A DNA stretch of 64,000 nucleotides from Rhizophagus irregularis (GCF_026210795.1 NC_089439.1:2232001-2296000); one strand, 5' to 3'; shown: positions 29,287-40,689, counted from the stretch's first letter. Notes: generated by a model not told the origin, from the sequence alone. Numbers and translations are program-made.

Positions 29287-29995
29287 TTAGTTTTTAAACT
29301 TAAACATCACTCGAATACTTAATATTCTTCCATTGAAAATGCACCTAATTAATTTTATAAGAATTTTTACTATTATAAGAATAATTACGAAAGTCAAAAT
29401 CCATATTATTATTTGTAGCATATTTTTATTCATTATACGACTTAAAATATGATTTTCATTCCTATTGATATTATTAAAAGTGAAAATAAAACTATCTCCA
29501 GATATACAGTATATTATTTGATTTCTATGCAATCGGATTATATCCTCCAATATTTCGTTACTATCTTCAACTTTAGCAACTGTTACAGTACAAGATTATC
29601 ACAAATTTCATGGAATTTTTCAAGATAAAATCCATCACGAGATCCACGAAATAATAATTAAATTCAAAAGATGTGGATAGCTTGTCATTAATTTATCCAT
29701 TTTGAGATTGTTTCAGCATGTTTAAATGTAATAATTTCAGAATCAAGGTTATTTGTATGAGTCTCTATCTTCAACTATACGAGGATTTGATTTACTTTTT
29801 TAATAAATCAACTTATAATTTCTTGGTAATACTTTTTTATATGGAATACTCTACTTAAAAATTCTTTTGGATTTAAATTATAGAACCCTAATAAAAGGTA
29901 TACACTTTTTTAAAGCATCCTTCAAACTATTGAAATCTTCTTTGTAGGATCGGATGTAAGTTCTGGATTTTTTGCGCAATAATAGGCTTTAATAT
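29287..29995 (-). pseudogene. BTB-BACK-TLDc gene relic
   Basis: On the minus strand, with frameshifts and stops, several blocks of the BTB/TLDc family are readable in order: F-Y-N-L-N-P-K-E-F-L-S-R-V-F (end of the BACK-like region), S-N-P-R before the TLDc part, E-I-I-T-F-K-H-A-E-T-I-S-K-W-I-N, then F-R-G-S-R-D-G-F-Y-L-E-K-F-H-E-I-C-D-N and after another shift T-V-T-V-A-K-V-E-D-S-N-E-I-L and D-S-F-I-F-T-F-N-N, ending I-L-S-R-I-M. TLDc proteins of this kind form large families in Rhizophagus-type fungi (established). The last 87 codons (29287-29550) stay open by chance. The N-terminal BTB domain is missing. Dead. Confidence 0.7.
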
Positions 29996-31840
29996 AATAT
30001 TTTCGTTTTAAATTTAATTTTTTAGTCATTTTTCATCGTATTTTATTGACCATCGATAGAGGAACAATCCAAATTAAATAAATAAACTTATTAATAATTA
30101 ATAATAATCATCCGATTTTGTATTAATTTATACTACTTTACGTAATAGTGCAACTGTATTAATATAATATCAGAATTAACTCACATAAATTTATTATATA
30201 CACATCATATTCGATCCATTCGGTAATTCAGCAGGACAGAGTTGTAAGGTTATCCTGATCAAAAAAAAGAAATTGTATTTCTGTTCATAGATCTGATCAA
30301 TCATCTGCCGATGAAGATAAGAACTGGTCGGATGCTTTTTGTTACAGATAAGAAAACGTGCCACAAATAGTAATTATTGTCTCTCCAAGAGTGTTATCTT
30401 TTAACTCTGTAATTATCCAATCAACTAAGGTGATGACATGCAGGATTGTATGTTTTATTACATACTTATTTTCATACGTGCATCAACTGCATCATGGTTA
30501 TTATTAAAATATTAAAAATAATCAAAATTTATTTATTATAACGCAAAAAAAATTTTTTTTTATTTTGTAATGCTACGCTTTTGTAACACTTAAATTTAAA
30601 TGTTAATTTGAAAATTTATTGAATATTTATATACAAACATAAGATTCATGTTTAAAAATTGAATATAATTTTTGATTGATCGCTCCTTATGTTATATATA
30701 TCATGATCTGACGGAATCACAACATTTTCAATAAATATTTAGTATATGAACTACATAATATTATTATACGTAAACAAAGAAAATTACTATATTCAGACTT
30801 AAAAAGTATTCAAATGTAAAAAATTTATATTGTATCATATAAATCGCTCAAAAATATAAAAATGTTAGTTTCCTGACGGACCTTTTACTGACTCAGTAAT
30901 TGGATGAATCAATCTGAAAGTTTTTTTCAATCCAAACAATCTAAACGACTCAAAAAAAAAAAAATTATTGCAATGAAAAAATTTGCGTAAATGATTTCGT
31001 TACTTGCAATATCTAATGTCTCATAAACAAAGTTGAACGCATCCGTAGTACATTCAAAAATAAATCTTGAATATACATAGTAAAAAAATTAGGAGAAAAC
31101 CGAAACTCTGTTATAATTGATTAGAAACATTTATGACTTTGTACTGTAACTTAGTTCACGTTGAAAATAAAAATAAAAATAAAAATGTGTCCCAAATGAC
31201 ACGTGACCAGTCATTTGAGATCATTTGGGTCACTTCGCACTGTTAGTAGCTCATGTGGGTATTTGTTCATTTAACATTAGTGACTCATTAGTGACAATGT
31301 AACAGTTTTGTAATTAGCTTGGAAGATAATTTGAAAGGAAGGATATAAATCTCAAAAAACTATATCTTATAATAAATCTTAATAATAATTTGTGTTTGTG
31401 AAAAAGCTAAAAAATATTTTCCTAAAATATCAAAAATGTCCTTCTCTACCTAATGCGCCTTTAACGTTGATTTTATAAGGTTTTGGTTCCTAACATGTAA
31501 AGAAAATTGATGATTTTAATAAGCTTGTGATTCTGGAAAAAACGAGTCTCTACTCCTCCCGCAGCACTTTATATATATCAGATATATATATACATATATT
31601 TATATTTATAACGTGTTATTTTTTCGATAAAAATTTTTTTGACATAATAAATATGAAAGTGTTCAATGTGAAGAAAAAATAATAGAATTCCGAGAGATTT
31701 CAGTCGCTAAAAGATGTACAGTAGGAGGGGCAGAAGGGATAGAAGATTAGAATATATAGAAGATGATATTTATTATTTCCGTTATTATTATCGCAATTTT
31801 GTGTCGTAAAAATTACTAATTTTTGTAAATTTCTAAAGTG
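29996..31840. other. AT-rich, no gene; module 5' scrap at 30965-31135
   Basis: 30700-30725 has the recurrent phrase GATCTGACGGAATCACAAC. 30965-31135 keeps the last part of the upstream block (CGTTACTTGCAATATCTAATG) and the first codons of a type 1 module up to P-K-L-C-Y-N, then diverges. The short phrases near 31180-31240 (CATTTGGG/CATTTGAG, several times) are a local repeat. No ORF is supported. Confidence 0.4.
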
Positions 31841-31844
31841 AATT

Positions 31845-32005
31845 TTGATGAACCATATTTCAATTTTATTTACTTTACTAGGAGAAATTTTAATGCTATC
31901 GCTTGTCTCTTTACAGTCAGGACAAAGCCTGGGAGATTTTCTCCTAACTCTCCTGCTGTTACTATTAAAAATATTTTCTGAGCATATGAAGGCGCTATTT
32001 TGTTT
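31845..32005 (-). pseudogene. Cys-module fragment (type 4-like)
   Basis: The minus strand reads S-N-S-R-R-V-R-R-K-S-P-R-L-C-P-D-C-K-E-T-S-D-S, i.e. the basic stretch and the Cys motif with the third Cys replaced by Ser. The rest is not recognisable. The plus-strand ORF at 31845-32027 is its antisense shadow. Confidence 0.6.
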
Positions 32006-33205
32006 GACTTATTTTGCAAATACTTAGTTGCAGTTTATTGAAGTTTTTTTTTTATTTTTGGTTTTTTGTTTTTTCTCTTAGTGCATAAGGTTAATCGAGT
32101 TTTTAAAAATTACAATTCATCAAAGAAAATTTCAGCGATTTAAACATATTTTCCTAGAATCAATTCACTGAACCAATCTATCAGATTTCTCATAATTAAA
32201 AATTTTATTTATTATTTTTAAAAATAATAAATTTAATTTGTAACAGGGTCACGACTCAGTAAACAAATCAGCCTGAGAGGATTTCCGAAACCCGAAACTA
32301 ATTTCGGTTATTCCAATCCCAATTCTCACTATCGATGTTTGATAATAACCTAGATTTAATTTTTAGTCTTTTACTCTTTTTTTAAATAATAAAATGTCAG
32401 ATAGTTTACCATAAAATTCAAAAAAAAACAAAGTCTGCAAGTAATACCGATGAAAGTCAATTTGGAGATTTTTTGAGCAAGGAGACGAATTAGACAAAGA
32501 ACACTATGTTACAAGTAACTTTAATTCATAGTAATATAATTTTATTAATATATTTTCTATTTAAGTTTTCATTTATTATCAGTATATTAAAATTCATACA
32601 ATTAAAATGAAACAAGCTTATTTGATATATGAAAATTCCTATAAAAAAAAAAATTCTAACATTCTAATAATTTTTAGTTGCAGCTGATTAACTTGATTGA
32701 AAAATCGTTTAAAGGAATATTCGTTATCTTAAGCGTATGCTGCATGCGTTTCATAAGTATTCCTTTCTATATAGAGTGTTAAAATTATGAAAAGCTAAAA
32801 AAAGAATAATAAATAAATGAATGAATGAACGGTTAGTTATAAATATATCTTTGAAGAAAATTATTCTTTATCTTAAATATAAATTTCAATGAAAATTAAA
32901 AATCTTTGAAAGCAAGGTATTTATTATATTCGGATGTTAAGAATCGAATTCAATACTCTTCAATTTATAAATATTTTCTTTACAACCTGTTGTTATTTAA
33001 AAACAGTTCATACATATGTCATTATATACTGACCATGAATAAATTGATTATCATAGCCGATTAATTATTTAAAATTTTAAATGAAACTATTATCATACTG
33101 ATATTCAAAATCTATTTACCATCATATTCACTTCTATAGGTAAAAAATAACATTTTTTCGATTATATAACGAAAAACCGATACTTTTTTTGGCCAATAAG
33201 AGGCG
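32006..33205. other. No gene seen
   Basis: AT-rich. 32830-33030 repeats a piece from 3210-3400. Nothing coding-like could be supported. Confidence 0.4.
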
Positions 33206-33209
33206 CGGT

Positions 33210-33470
33210 TAGTGTTGTTAACGGTCCGACTTGGAGTCAAAGTCAAACCGAACCGATTGACTTGACCTCCAAGTCGAACCGATGGAGTCATTAATATCGG
33301 TCCCATCGACTTGCCTATCGACCCCATCAACCCATCGGTTTGACTCCCATCAATTTGACAAGTCAAGTCGAACCGAACCGGACGTGACTTAAAAAATCTT
33401 CAAGTCAAACCGAGTCGACCCATCGGTCCGGTTTGGCTTGGTTCGGTTTTACTTGTACTTAACAACACTA
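33210..33470. mobile_element. 257-bp MITE with TA duplication, SSR-like interior
   Basis: Element 33212-33468, tips GTGTTGTTAA and TTAACAACAC, flanked by TA on each side. The interior is dominated by many copies, in both orientations, of phrases like AAGTCAAACCGAACC and CCCATCGGTTTGAC; it is GC-rich compared with its surroundings. The ORF at 33112-33366 is a product of this repeat. Confidence 0.75.
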
Positions 33471-33479
33471 GCAACAACT

Positions 33480-33749
33480 TAGGGATGGAATCGGTTCAAA
33501 ATGATCGACTCGAGTCGATTCTGGAACCGATCTTAAATTTAAAAGATTCTGGACCTCTTAGGCTTAAAACTACTTTTAACCATAGAAACCGTTCTGAACT
33601 ACGAACCGATTTCTCAAGAACTGACTAGTCTGACGATCACACACATGCATGATTGATCATCATCACATGCTCTACTTGTTCTCATATTTTTATTTATTAG
33701 AGCCCGATGTGGAACCGAATTAGAGCCGACGAACCGATTTCCATCCCTA
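33480..33749. mobile_element. 270-bp MITE, TAGGGATGG tips
   Basis: Begins TAGGGATGGAATCGGTTC and ends with the inverse (ACCGATTTCCATCCCTA). It lies 11 bp behind the preceding MITE. No target duplication is evident. The tips resemble hAT-type MITEs; this is only a resemblance. Confidence 0.65.
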
Positions 33750-33779
33750 GACTTATGCATTATATGCATCGTGTTTTGA

Positions 33780-35179
33780 ACTAAAGTTTTATTATAAATA
33801 TTTATTGAAAATGTTGTGATTCCGCCAGATTTTGTCCTATTTATGTCTTATTACAGAAAAATAAAAATTAAACAAAATGGTGCTTTTTTAGACATTTATT
33901 ACACATGAGCATAAATATTAAACAATTTTAACTCATTTACTAGTTTTTATAGGGCGTTCATATAACTGGTATAAATCTCAGATTAATAATGAATTTACTA
34001 CTTTTCAAGCGCCTTGTATAAAATAATTAATCTCCAACGATGATCATAAACGGAAATTTCCGGACAAAAAACTATTTCTCACACAAAACAACTCCTTTTT
34101 TTAATATAATCGAAGAAAAAATCTCATTATCATGACTAGAAATTTAATTATAATTACTATTTTTTTTTTGAAATTTTTTTTAATAAGAACTGAGACGAAT
34201 TTATTTTCTTAAAAAAGAAAGTGATAGGAAACAATTACCATTTTTTTTGTAATTTTTTTTTATTACAAAAAGAATAAATTAAAAAAATGTTGATTTCTAA
34301 ATAAGTTTAGTTAGTTTTATGGATATAATATATTTATGAATTGGAATACGACCTATCGAGTTTTTCTACAAAAAATTGTTGCTATTACTACACAATTTAC
34401 AACACTCATTCTTCCTCAAACGATGATTCTGAATCATCTAATTGAAAATGAAATACGAAACTTTTACTGTTCTTTCTCATTGGCATTCGAATAATCTTTA
34501 CAATTTAATAATTAGCAAAATCTTTCTTTGCTATTTTTATTCGTGTAACTACCAATCTATCGTTGTATTATATTTTCGTTTCAAATTTATTTTTTTTAGT
34601 TATTACCGCCAAAAAAAGTAAATGTGTATATTTTTAAAGAAAATATATAATATTAATTGCTAAAAATGTAAAAAAAAAGAAATACTGTATCAACCCAATT
34701 AAAGATTAAATTGATAGAATAAAATTAAATATTTAATATAAAAATAAATAAAGACCTTAACTTGCTTGCTGCTTTAGTAAAAGCTACTAAACGAAATAAA
34801 ACAATACAAAAGGAGTGGAACCAATGAAGTTGAACAGCGATCAAAGAATATTTACTCCGTGAAATAAAAGTAAAAATAAAAGTAATTTGTTGCGATTGAA
34901 AAAAAATGGAGGAAATTTGGATAGATTTACATTTAGTTACACAATTAGGGTAAAACGCCGATAATAATGAATCATATTCGACATAATTACATAACAATTT
35001 CGAAATAATCTACATAACGTAAAATTTTTATCATAGTATCTTAAATAATTTCTTAATAAATATTAATTCATAAAATTTGTGCTTGTGATAAATTATTTGA
35101 AAATATTTTTGCTAATTGCTAAATATCGACAGTGATTATTACTGTTACGATACTTAGAAGACGAGTATTTTTGAATTAA
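33780..35179 (+). repeat. Partial third copy of the duplicated segment
   Basis: From about 34140 it follows 7330-8290 and 42010-43040 in order: GAGACGAA..., a poly-T stretch, the C-terminal module fragment (34335-34450), the flank with ATTACCGCCAAAAAAAG, AACTTGCTTGCTGCTTTAG, AAAACGCCGATAATAATG, and the type 2 3' flank. Types 1 to 3 on the left are missing. ORF 34725-34997 (minus) is not open in the sister copies. Confidence 0.6.
34335..34450 (+). pseudogene. Cys-module C-terminal fragment, copy 3
   Basis: GAATTGGAATACGACC, then a deleted phrase, then ACTACACAATTT and a Ser/Glu-rich end reading as in type 1 (E-S-S-N). No start and no Cys motif. Confidence 0.55.
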
Positions 35180-35440
35180 TTATGTAGGTTTTCTAAAGAT
35201 GTATTCTAATTCGTTGTTTAAAGTAAATTTTGCATTGAATATAGAAAATTGATTAACCTTATTCTGCTTTATGGGATTTTCATGAAAATTATCATCAATA
35301 ACCTCTTCTATTTTATTGCAATCGTTCGTTTCCTTACAATCTGGATAAAGTTTTTGAGGTTTTCTCTTAGTTCTCAAGTTACTTAAATTGATTTTTTGAA
35401 CATATGGAGTTCTTTGTTCGTGATCATTTTTTGATGACAT
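35180..35440 (-). CDS. Type 2 Cys-module protein, first Cys changed to Tyr
   Basis: 86 codons from ATG 35440, N-terminus M-S-S-K-N-D-H-E-Q-R-T-P-Y-V-Q-K as in the other full copies. Motif is L-Y-P-D-C-K-E-T-N-D-C: the first Cys of C-x2-C is replaced by Tyr, which would spoil a zinc site if there is one. The middle has one extra Asp (I-D-D-N-F-H-E-N). Tail I-F-R-K-P-T. Just upstream the sequence diverges (no type 1 copy, no upstream block), so its expression is doubtful. Open frame with no other damage. Confidence 0.42.
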   Translation of the reverse strand: MSSKNDHEQRTPYVQKINLSNLRTKRKPQKLYPDCKETNDCNKIEEVIDDNFHENPIKQNKVNQFSIFNAKFTLNNELEYIFRKPT

Positions 35441-35459
35441 TGTATTATATTAAAGCTTA

Positions 35460-36785
35460 TTATTGCGGATGATCAAAAAGAACGATTTTTCTTTTTGAGA
35501 ATCAGCCGTTTTTATAAAATAAATTTTGATTGTAAAACGTGATGCAATATCGGATGCACCCAATATTGCGCAATTATTTATATAATTTATAAATAAATAT
35601 TCAACAATTTACGTGTTAATTCCCGGGTTATTCATTCTGAAACATCTAATCCTTCATTTGATGTTCATATCAATAGTAGAAATCAATCAATGTGGTATGT
35701 TTCCCCATGGAAAGGACAAAATAATGCACTAATGTTTATAAAGTAAGTTGCCGGGTTTGAAATCCACAAGAAATTTTAAATCATTTATTGGCAAATCTCT
35801 TTTTTTAGATGTCATTATACAGTATACTCAAATAACACAAAGGATTAAAACAATGAATTAGTTATCTTAGGCCGATTAATTTTAAATGTAGCCATTATCA
35901 AACTAATTTCAAGTCATCTAATAATAATACTATTGTCTTTTCAAATCAACGATAATCATCATGACGCAGCTATAATATTCCTTTCTATGGATAAAACATT
36001 TTATAATGGAGTTATAATTCCTTTTTTGGGCATTAAGTGACTGATCATTTATTCAAAAGATCATCATGTATATACAAAATAACGCAGTCGCACATTTTAT
36101 TACCTAATTAACAAATTTCTTTATAAAGACACACATGTGACAATTTATTTTTCAATAAAGCCTATTCAGTAATAATTCATGAGATTTTAATTCTATTTTA
36201 ATATCTAATATCATATCATTACTGTAAAAACAAAAGTAGATAATCGATTCATAATATAAGAATTAAGTTATTTATTTAATTTTATTATGACATATTAATA
36301 TAATATTTACATATAATATTTTGCTGTTGCCATTTATCATGTTACTGTGGCACAAAGAAAAAAAAAATACCGTTTATTAAACTATAAAAAATCACATAGA
36401 AAATAGATGTTGTTTGGTTAGATCTGATTTTCTTTTAATTTTAGAATTTTCGTTGAAACCTTTCATAATTTAACGGGTGATTTTGCTTTAGATTTTCGAT
36501 GAAGGATAATCCAAATTTTTGTAATAATAATTTGTGATCAAATGAAGTAATACTCTTATCACATGATAATGCCGTTACACCACATCTAAACTAGCTATGG
36601 CTGGGAATATTTGGTGAAATCCGCTCAGTCAAAATACTTACCTATTGTATATTGTTTTTATGTATATAAATGTAACTTATTTTTTCCAATAACAAAATCA
36701 TTATATTATTTATTTTTTTAAAAAAAAAATTCAAAAAGAAATTATTTAAATAAATTTTTATAAAAAAAACGTTCTATTGTATTTT
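35460..36785. other. No certain gene
   Basis: 35820-36330 repeats parts of 3340-3480 and 3880-4040. 36170-36785 follows 3880-4240 closely except for an unshared stretch at about 36380-36640 (next entry). Confidence 0.4.
36425..36640 (-). pseudogene. Unrecognised coding-like relic
   Basis: One minus-strand frame is readable over a long run, with a single stop near its start: R-I-S-P-N-I-P-S-H-S, stop, then F-R-C-G-V-T-A-L-S-C-D-K-S-I and D-H-K-L-L-L-Q-K-F-G-L-S-F, then N-Y-E-R-F-Q-R-K-F. Residue use is much more protein-like than the AT-rich surroundings. It interrupts a repeat that is continuous at 4040-4080. I do not recognise the family. Confidence 0.35.
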
Positions 36786-36789
36786 GCCT

Positions 36790-37270
36790 GTTGTCTGTTT
36801 TCTACACTTATGAAAAGTACCTTGCCCTCCCCCAAAAAAAAAGAAAAAAATACCAAAAAAAAAAGAAGTAAAAATGAAAAAATTTTTCGATAAAAAATTT
36901 TTAGTAAATCGAAATTTCGACATATTAAGAAAATTTTTTTGCTTAATTTTAAATCTTACAAAAAAGAGGTTGAAATTTTAATACATAAATGTTTTGCATT
37001 CTTGGAATATATCTTACAATTTTTTTTGTTTGCGTTTGATTGTGTTTTAATAATAATAAAGAAAATTAGTGTGATGTGTCGTAAAATGAGTAAAAAAAGA
37101 AAATATTTCTATGCTTTTCACATTTATATAGCCAGTGGATATATCGAGTTAAATTGGGCTGTGGTTCTCCAAGTTTTTTTGAATGATACTAGTTTGGAAC
37201 ATGATACAATTGATACATATAATGCATGACTCACGCATGTGGCGCAATTTAGAAGCACAATGGACAACTA
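36790..37270 (+). repeat. Repeat A, copy 3
   Basis: ACCTTGCCCTCCCCC landmark at about 36820; runs to ACGCATGTGGCGCAATTTAG. Closest to the copy at 8495. The ORF 36939-37229 shares long stretches with 8668-8943 but is shifted at indels. Confidence 0.65.
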
Positions 37271-37279
37271 AATAAATAA

Positions 37280-39520
37280 TTTTTATTTGTGATAGACTTA
37301 TAGTGAGTAAAGTCACAAAGTTGATTTTTTTTTAAAAAAAAAGTCATGCGGAGGATTCCGTTTTGTCGTAACACTACATGTAACCAGGGGAAATTTCCAA
37401 GTCGTAACTCGACATATTTTTTTTAAAAAAAAGAATATTTTTATACACGAAAAAAAAATAATAAATAAACTCGTTCTATTCTTGACATTTTTATTAATAA
37501 TCACGTGCAGAAATAAATCCCCGTTCTAGCGTAAGTGAAATGATAAAATATCACTTTTATTAAAACCTGTTGAAATTTTAATTTTAATTTAATTTATAAA
37601 TAAAGTTTTATGATTTTAAAATAATCGTATGTATAAAAAAAATATAATATTATATAAATATATAATTTATATAATTTATATTGATTCGTGGCCCATTCTA
37701 ATTGGTGTTGATTCAGTTTTATAGATTACGAATTTGTATACTCCGTTAAATCAAACAAATCAACTGAATCAGAATCAATAAAAATTCGCGTAATTACAGT
37801 ACTAAAGTTTATGCCTCATAATTATTATAATAAAAAAATATAAAAATTTTTTTTAAAGTAACACTTGTTTCAAATGATTTGATTGTTTATGATAATTTAA
37901 AATTTTTAATTTAATAAACATTTTGATAATATTTGATTTTTTAATTCCCGAATCTAAAATCATCAATCTATTTTTTTTAAAAAAAATTACTTCCGATATC
38001 CGATACAATAAAGATATATTCGCCGCAGTTTTATTATAAACTTTACCAATAATTAATATAAATTGCAATAGTACCAAATATATATGCCGAACTGAACATT
38101 ATTACTAAAATCAGTAATAAAAATAATCCAAAATAGGTTTATTTGATGTAAGTATGGCTACACTTTCATTACCCTCATTCAAGAATGTTAGATACTGTAC
38201 TGTATAACATACATATATGTATGTACGTTTATAGTGATTACACATACAGTATATATTATATACTTATACTATATACATCATATCACATTAGTGTGTAATC
38301 GGCAAAGCTAGTGCACAAAATTATTATTTGGACTTTTGAGTTTAATTAATTAATCCAATAAAAAATAACCCTATTATAAGCTATTCCGAAAAAAAAAAGA
38401 ATGTTAAGATACCCCTAATAAAAGATTTCAGCCAAATAAAATGATTAAATTTATAAACATTCATTACTCATTTTATACATTCGTGTAATCTTAACCCTAA
38501 CCCTAATACTAATCTCTAAATTTTACTATAGAATCTATATACTTAAGATATTTCCTAATTAAAAAAACGAAAACAAATCATGTTTTAGTGATTTTCGTTT
38601 ATCTTTCTTTAATGACCGTACAATTATTATTATTATTTATTATTATTATTAATTATTATTTATTTTTATTTTTATTTTTTTATTTATTTTTTATTTTATT
38701 TTATTTTATTATTTAATTATTTTATTTTTAAATAGTAAGATAATATCAGAACTTCCATAATCACATACATATCGTATTCATTTATCAAAACTGAATGGTT
38801 GTTGAGACAGATAGTAATAAACATTTTCCATTATATATATGCATATATTAAAAATTTCAATTTTTTATCAGCGTATAAAATCACATCATTTTACAGTAAG
38901 TATTACGATAATTTTCCGTTTTCGAGTTTAATAATCGAGAAGATCCTCTGTTAAATGTTAAGCTTTATAAAGTCGAACAATATGATTGCTATTAAACATT
39001 ATAGGAAAATCTGCAAGATATTCGATTTATCATAAGATTATGTATCTCTTCATGTAACAAAATTTTTATTGAGCATCAATAGAAAGTACAAATACGAGAA
39101 AACTATCAAGGGGTAAAAAAAAAATTCAATGTGAAAAAAAAATTTTTTTATTTGTTTTATTTTATTTTATTTTATGTTTATTTTTAATTTAAATAACTAG
39201 ATTAATTTACGTCAATAAATAAATTTGCTTGGCGTATTTTAATTATCAGATAAATGAATCGATGATTTATCATTACCTTTTTTTACAAGGAAAAAATTTA
39301 TCTTTTTTTGTAGAACAAAAAACACGAGTTCCTTTATATCTTTTTGTATATTAAAATGATCAAATCCCATTTTTTTTTTAAAACAAAAAATTTTATTAAA
39401 GTACAATACAAAAATTTAGATAATTATCCTTGAAAACAAATATTATTCTTTAGTACACAAAATCAACACAAATTACCTAATTTTTTATAAATAATTCCTC
39501 TGCTGTCATACTTATCATAC
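37280..39520 (+). repeat. Duplicated block, U3
   Basis: The cleanest copy of the block found at 8970-11540 and, split by transposons, at 15290-27370. Useful as empty-site reference for the MITE at 15827 (site at 37786), the MITE at 10225 (site near 38563) and the element at 10479 (site near 38620). Contains a short run CTTAACCCTAACCCTAATAC at 38491. No gene. Confidence 0.65.
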
Positions 39521-39526
39521 TTACTG

Positions 39527-39680
39527 GCTATTATAATGTCGCGTGAGTACAGATTTTCGATAAAATTTAACAAACGCTACACAATATAAAACGCGTTTTC
39601 AGTAACTTTATTTTTTTTATAAATAGGATATGAAATATTTACGTAAATTATTTCATTACTTGCAATATCTAACGTCTCAT
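39527..39680 (+). promoter_or_regulatory. Conserved upstream block, copy 4
   Basis: ACACAATATAAAACGCG, CAGTAACTTTATTTT, TATAAATAGGATATG (TATA-like), TTATTTCATTACTTGC, AATATCTAACGTCTC, directly before the type 1 relic. Confidence 0.5.
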
Positions 39681-40026
39681 GGTCGATATATATATATATA
39701 TATATATATATCATAAACAAAATACGTACATTCAAAAATAAATCTTGATAATAGCAAAAGAATCAGGAAAAAACCCCCGAAACTCTGTTATAATTGTAAA
39801 GAAACATTTGATTGTGTTAAATTTGTTTCTAACAAAGTAAATAAGCTTGAAGAAATTTCAAAAGAAGCAATCAACAAGCTTCTAAATTTAACGCAAAATT
39901 TACCCTAAATAATGTTCCATGTGAATAGGAATACGATCTACCGAATTTTACTTTAGAAAATCTACAAAAACTTGTTGCTATTACTACACAATTTTACGAC
40001 CTAATTCTTCTGAATCATCTAACTGA
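39679..40026 (+). pseudogene. Type 1 Cys-module, copy 4
   Basis: From about 39732 the frame reads S-K-I-N-L-D-N-S-K-R-I-R-K-K-P-P-K-L-C-Y-N-C-K-E-T-F-D-C-V-K-F, the best-preserved type 1 Cys part, but ATG 39679 is out of frame with it because of the TA run. A lost base before CAAGCTTC (same lesion as in the copy at 4946) leads to a stop after N-L-P. The C-terminal motif E-Y-D-L-P-N-F-T-L-E-N-L-Q-K-L follows in another frame, with an extra TAG in place of the Leu codon before it. Ends E-S-S-N-stop. Confidence 0.6.
39684..39712. repeat. (TA)n microsatellite in a type 1 leader
   Basis: About 13 TA units. The same place in the copy at 4946 is partly interrupted (ATAAATATAAATATC then a shorter TA run). 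Because it lies between the ATG and the Cys motif, its length sets the reading frame. Confidence 0.8.
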
Positions 40027-40237
40027 AAAGTGAAATACGAAACTTTACTATTCTTTCTCATTTACATTTGCAAAATCTCGTCGAAAATTTAAATTTTTTT
40101 TTTTTTGATTTTTTTTACTTTTTACTTCGTTTTATTTATTATGTATTCTATTTAAACGACTTTTAAGAAATTAATTTTTTTTGCTATTTGACTTGGGTAA
40201 ACCAACAATTTATCGTTATTATTATAATCGTTTTATA

Positions 40238-40465
40238 ATGTCATCAAAAAATGATCACGAACAAAGAACTCCATATGTTCAGAGAAAACCTCAAAAACTT
40301 TGTCTAGATTGTAAGGAAAAGAACGACTGCAGTAAAATAGAAGAGGTTATTGACAATTTTCATGAAAATCATATAAAGCCGAATAAGGTTAATTCATTTT
40401 CTATTTTCAATGCAAAATTTACTTTGAACAACGAATTAGAATACATCTTTAGAAAACCTACATAA
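40238..40465 (+). CDS. Type 2 Cys-module protein, short form
   Basis: 75 codons from ATG 40238: M-S-S-K-N-D-H-E-Q-R-T-P-Y-V-Q-R then directly K-P-Q-K-L-C-L-D-C-K-E-K-N-D-C, because an in-frame deletion removed I-N-L-S-N-M-R-T-R found in the others. Middle I-D-N-F-H-E-N, then F-S-I-F-N-A-K-F-T-L-N-N, tail I-F-R-K-P-T. The frame is open back to 40181 but those residues are not shared. Function unknown. That the deletion is in frame is weak evidence of coding constraint. Confidence 0.42.
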   Translation: MSSKNDHEQRTPYVQRKPQKLCLDCKEKNDCSKIEEVIDNFHENHIKPNKVNSFSIFNAKFTLNNELEYIFRKPT

Positions 40466-40689
40466 TTAATTCAAAATATCCATCTTATAAGTATCATAAT
40501 AATCACTGTTAATATTTACATTTATCAAGGCAAAATCGACTCTCGGGCAATTAGCAAAAATATTTTCAAATAATTTATCACAAGCACAAATTTTATGAAT
40601 TAAGATATAATTAAGAAATTATTTAAGATACTATGTAAAAATTTTACGTTATGAAAATAAGCAAGACTAGATTATTTCGAAATGTTAAT

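Noticed and set aside
33112-33366. 84-codon ORF rich in Gly, Ser and Arg
   Set aside because: Translation of the internal repeats of the MITE at 33212-33468.
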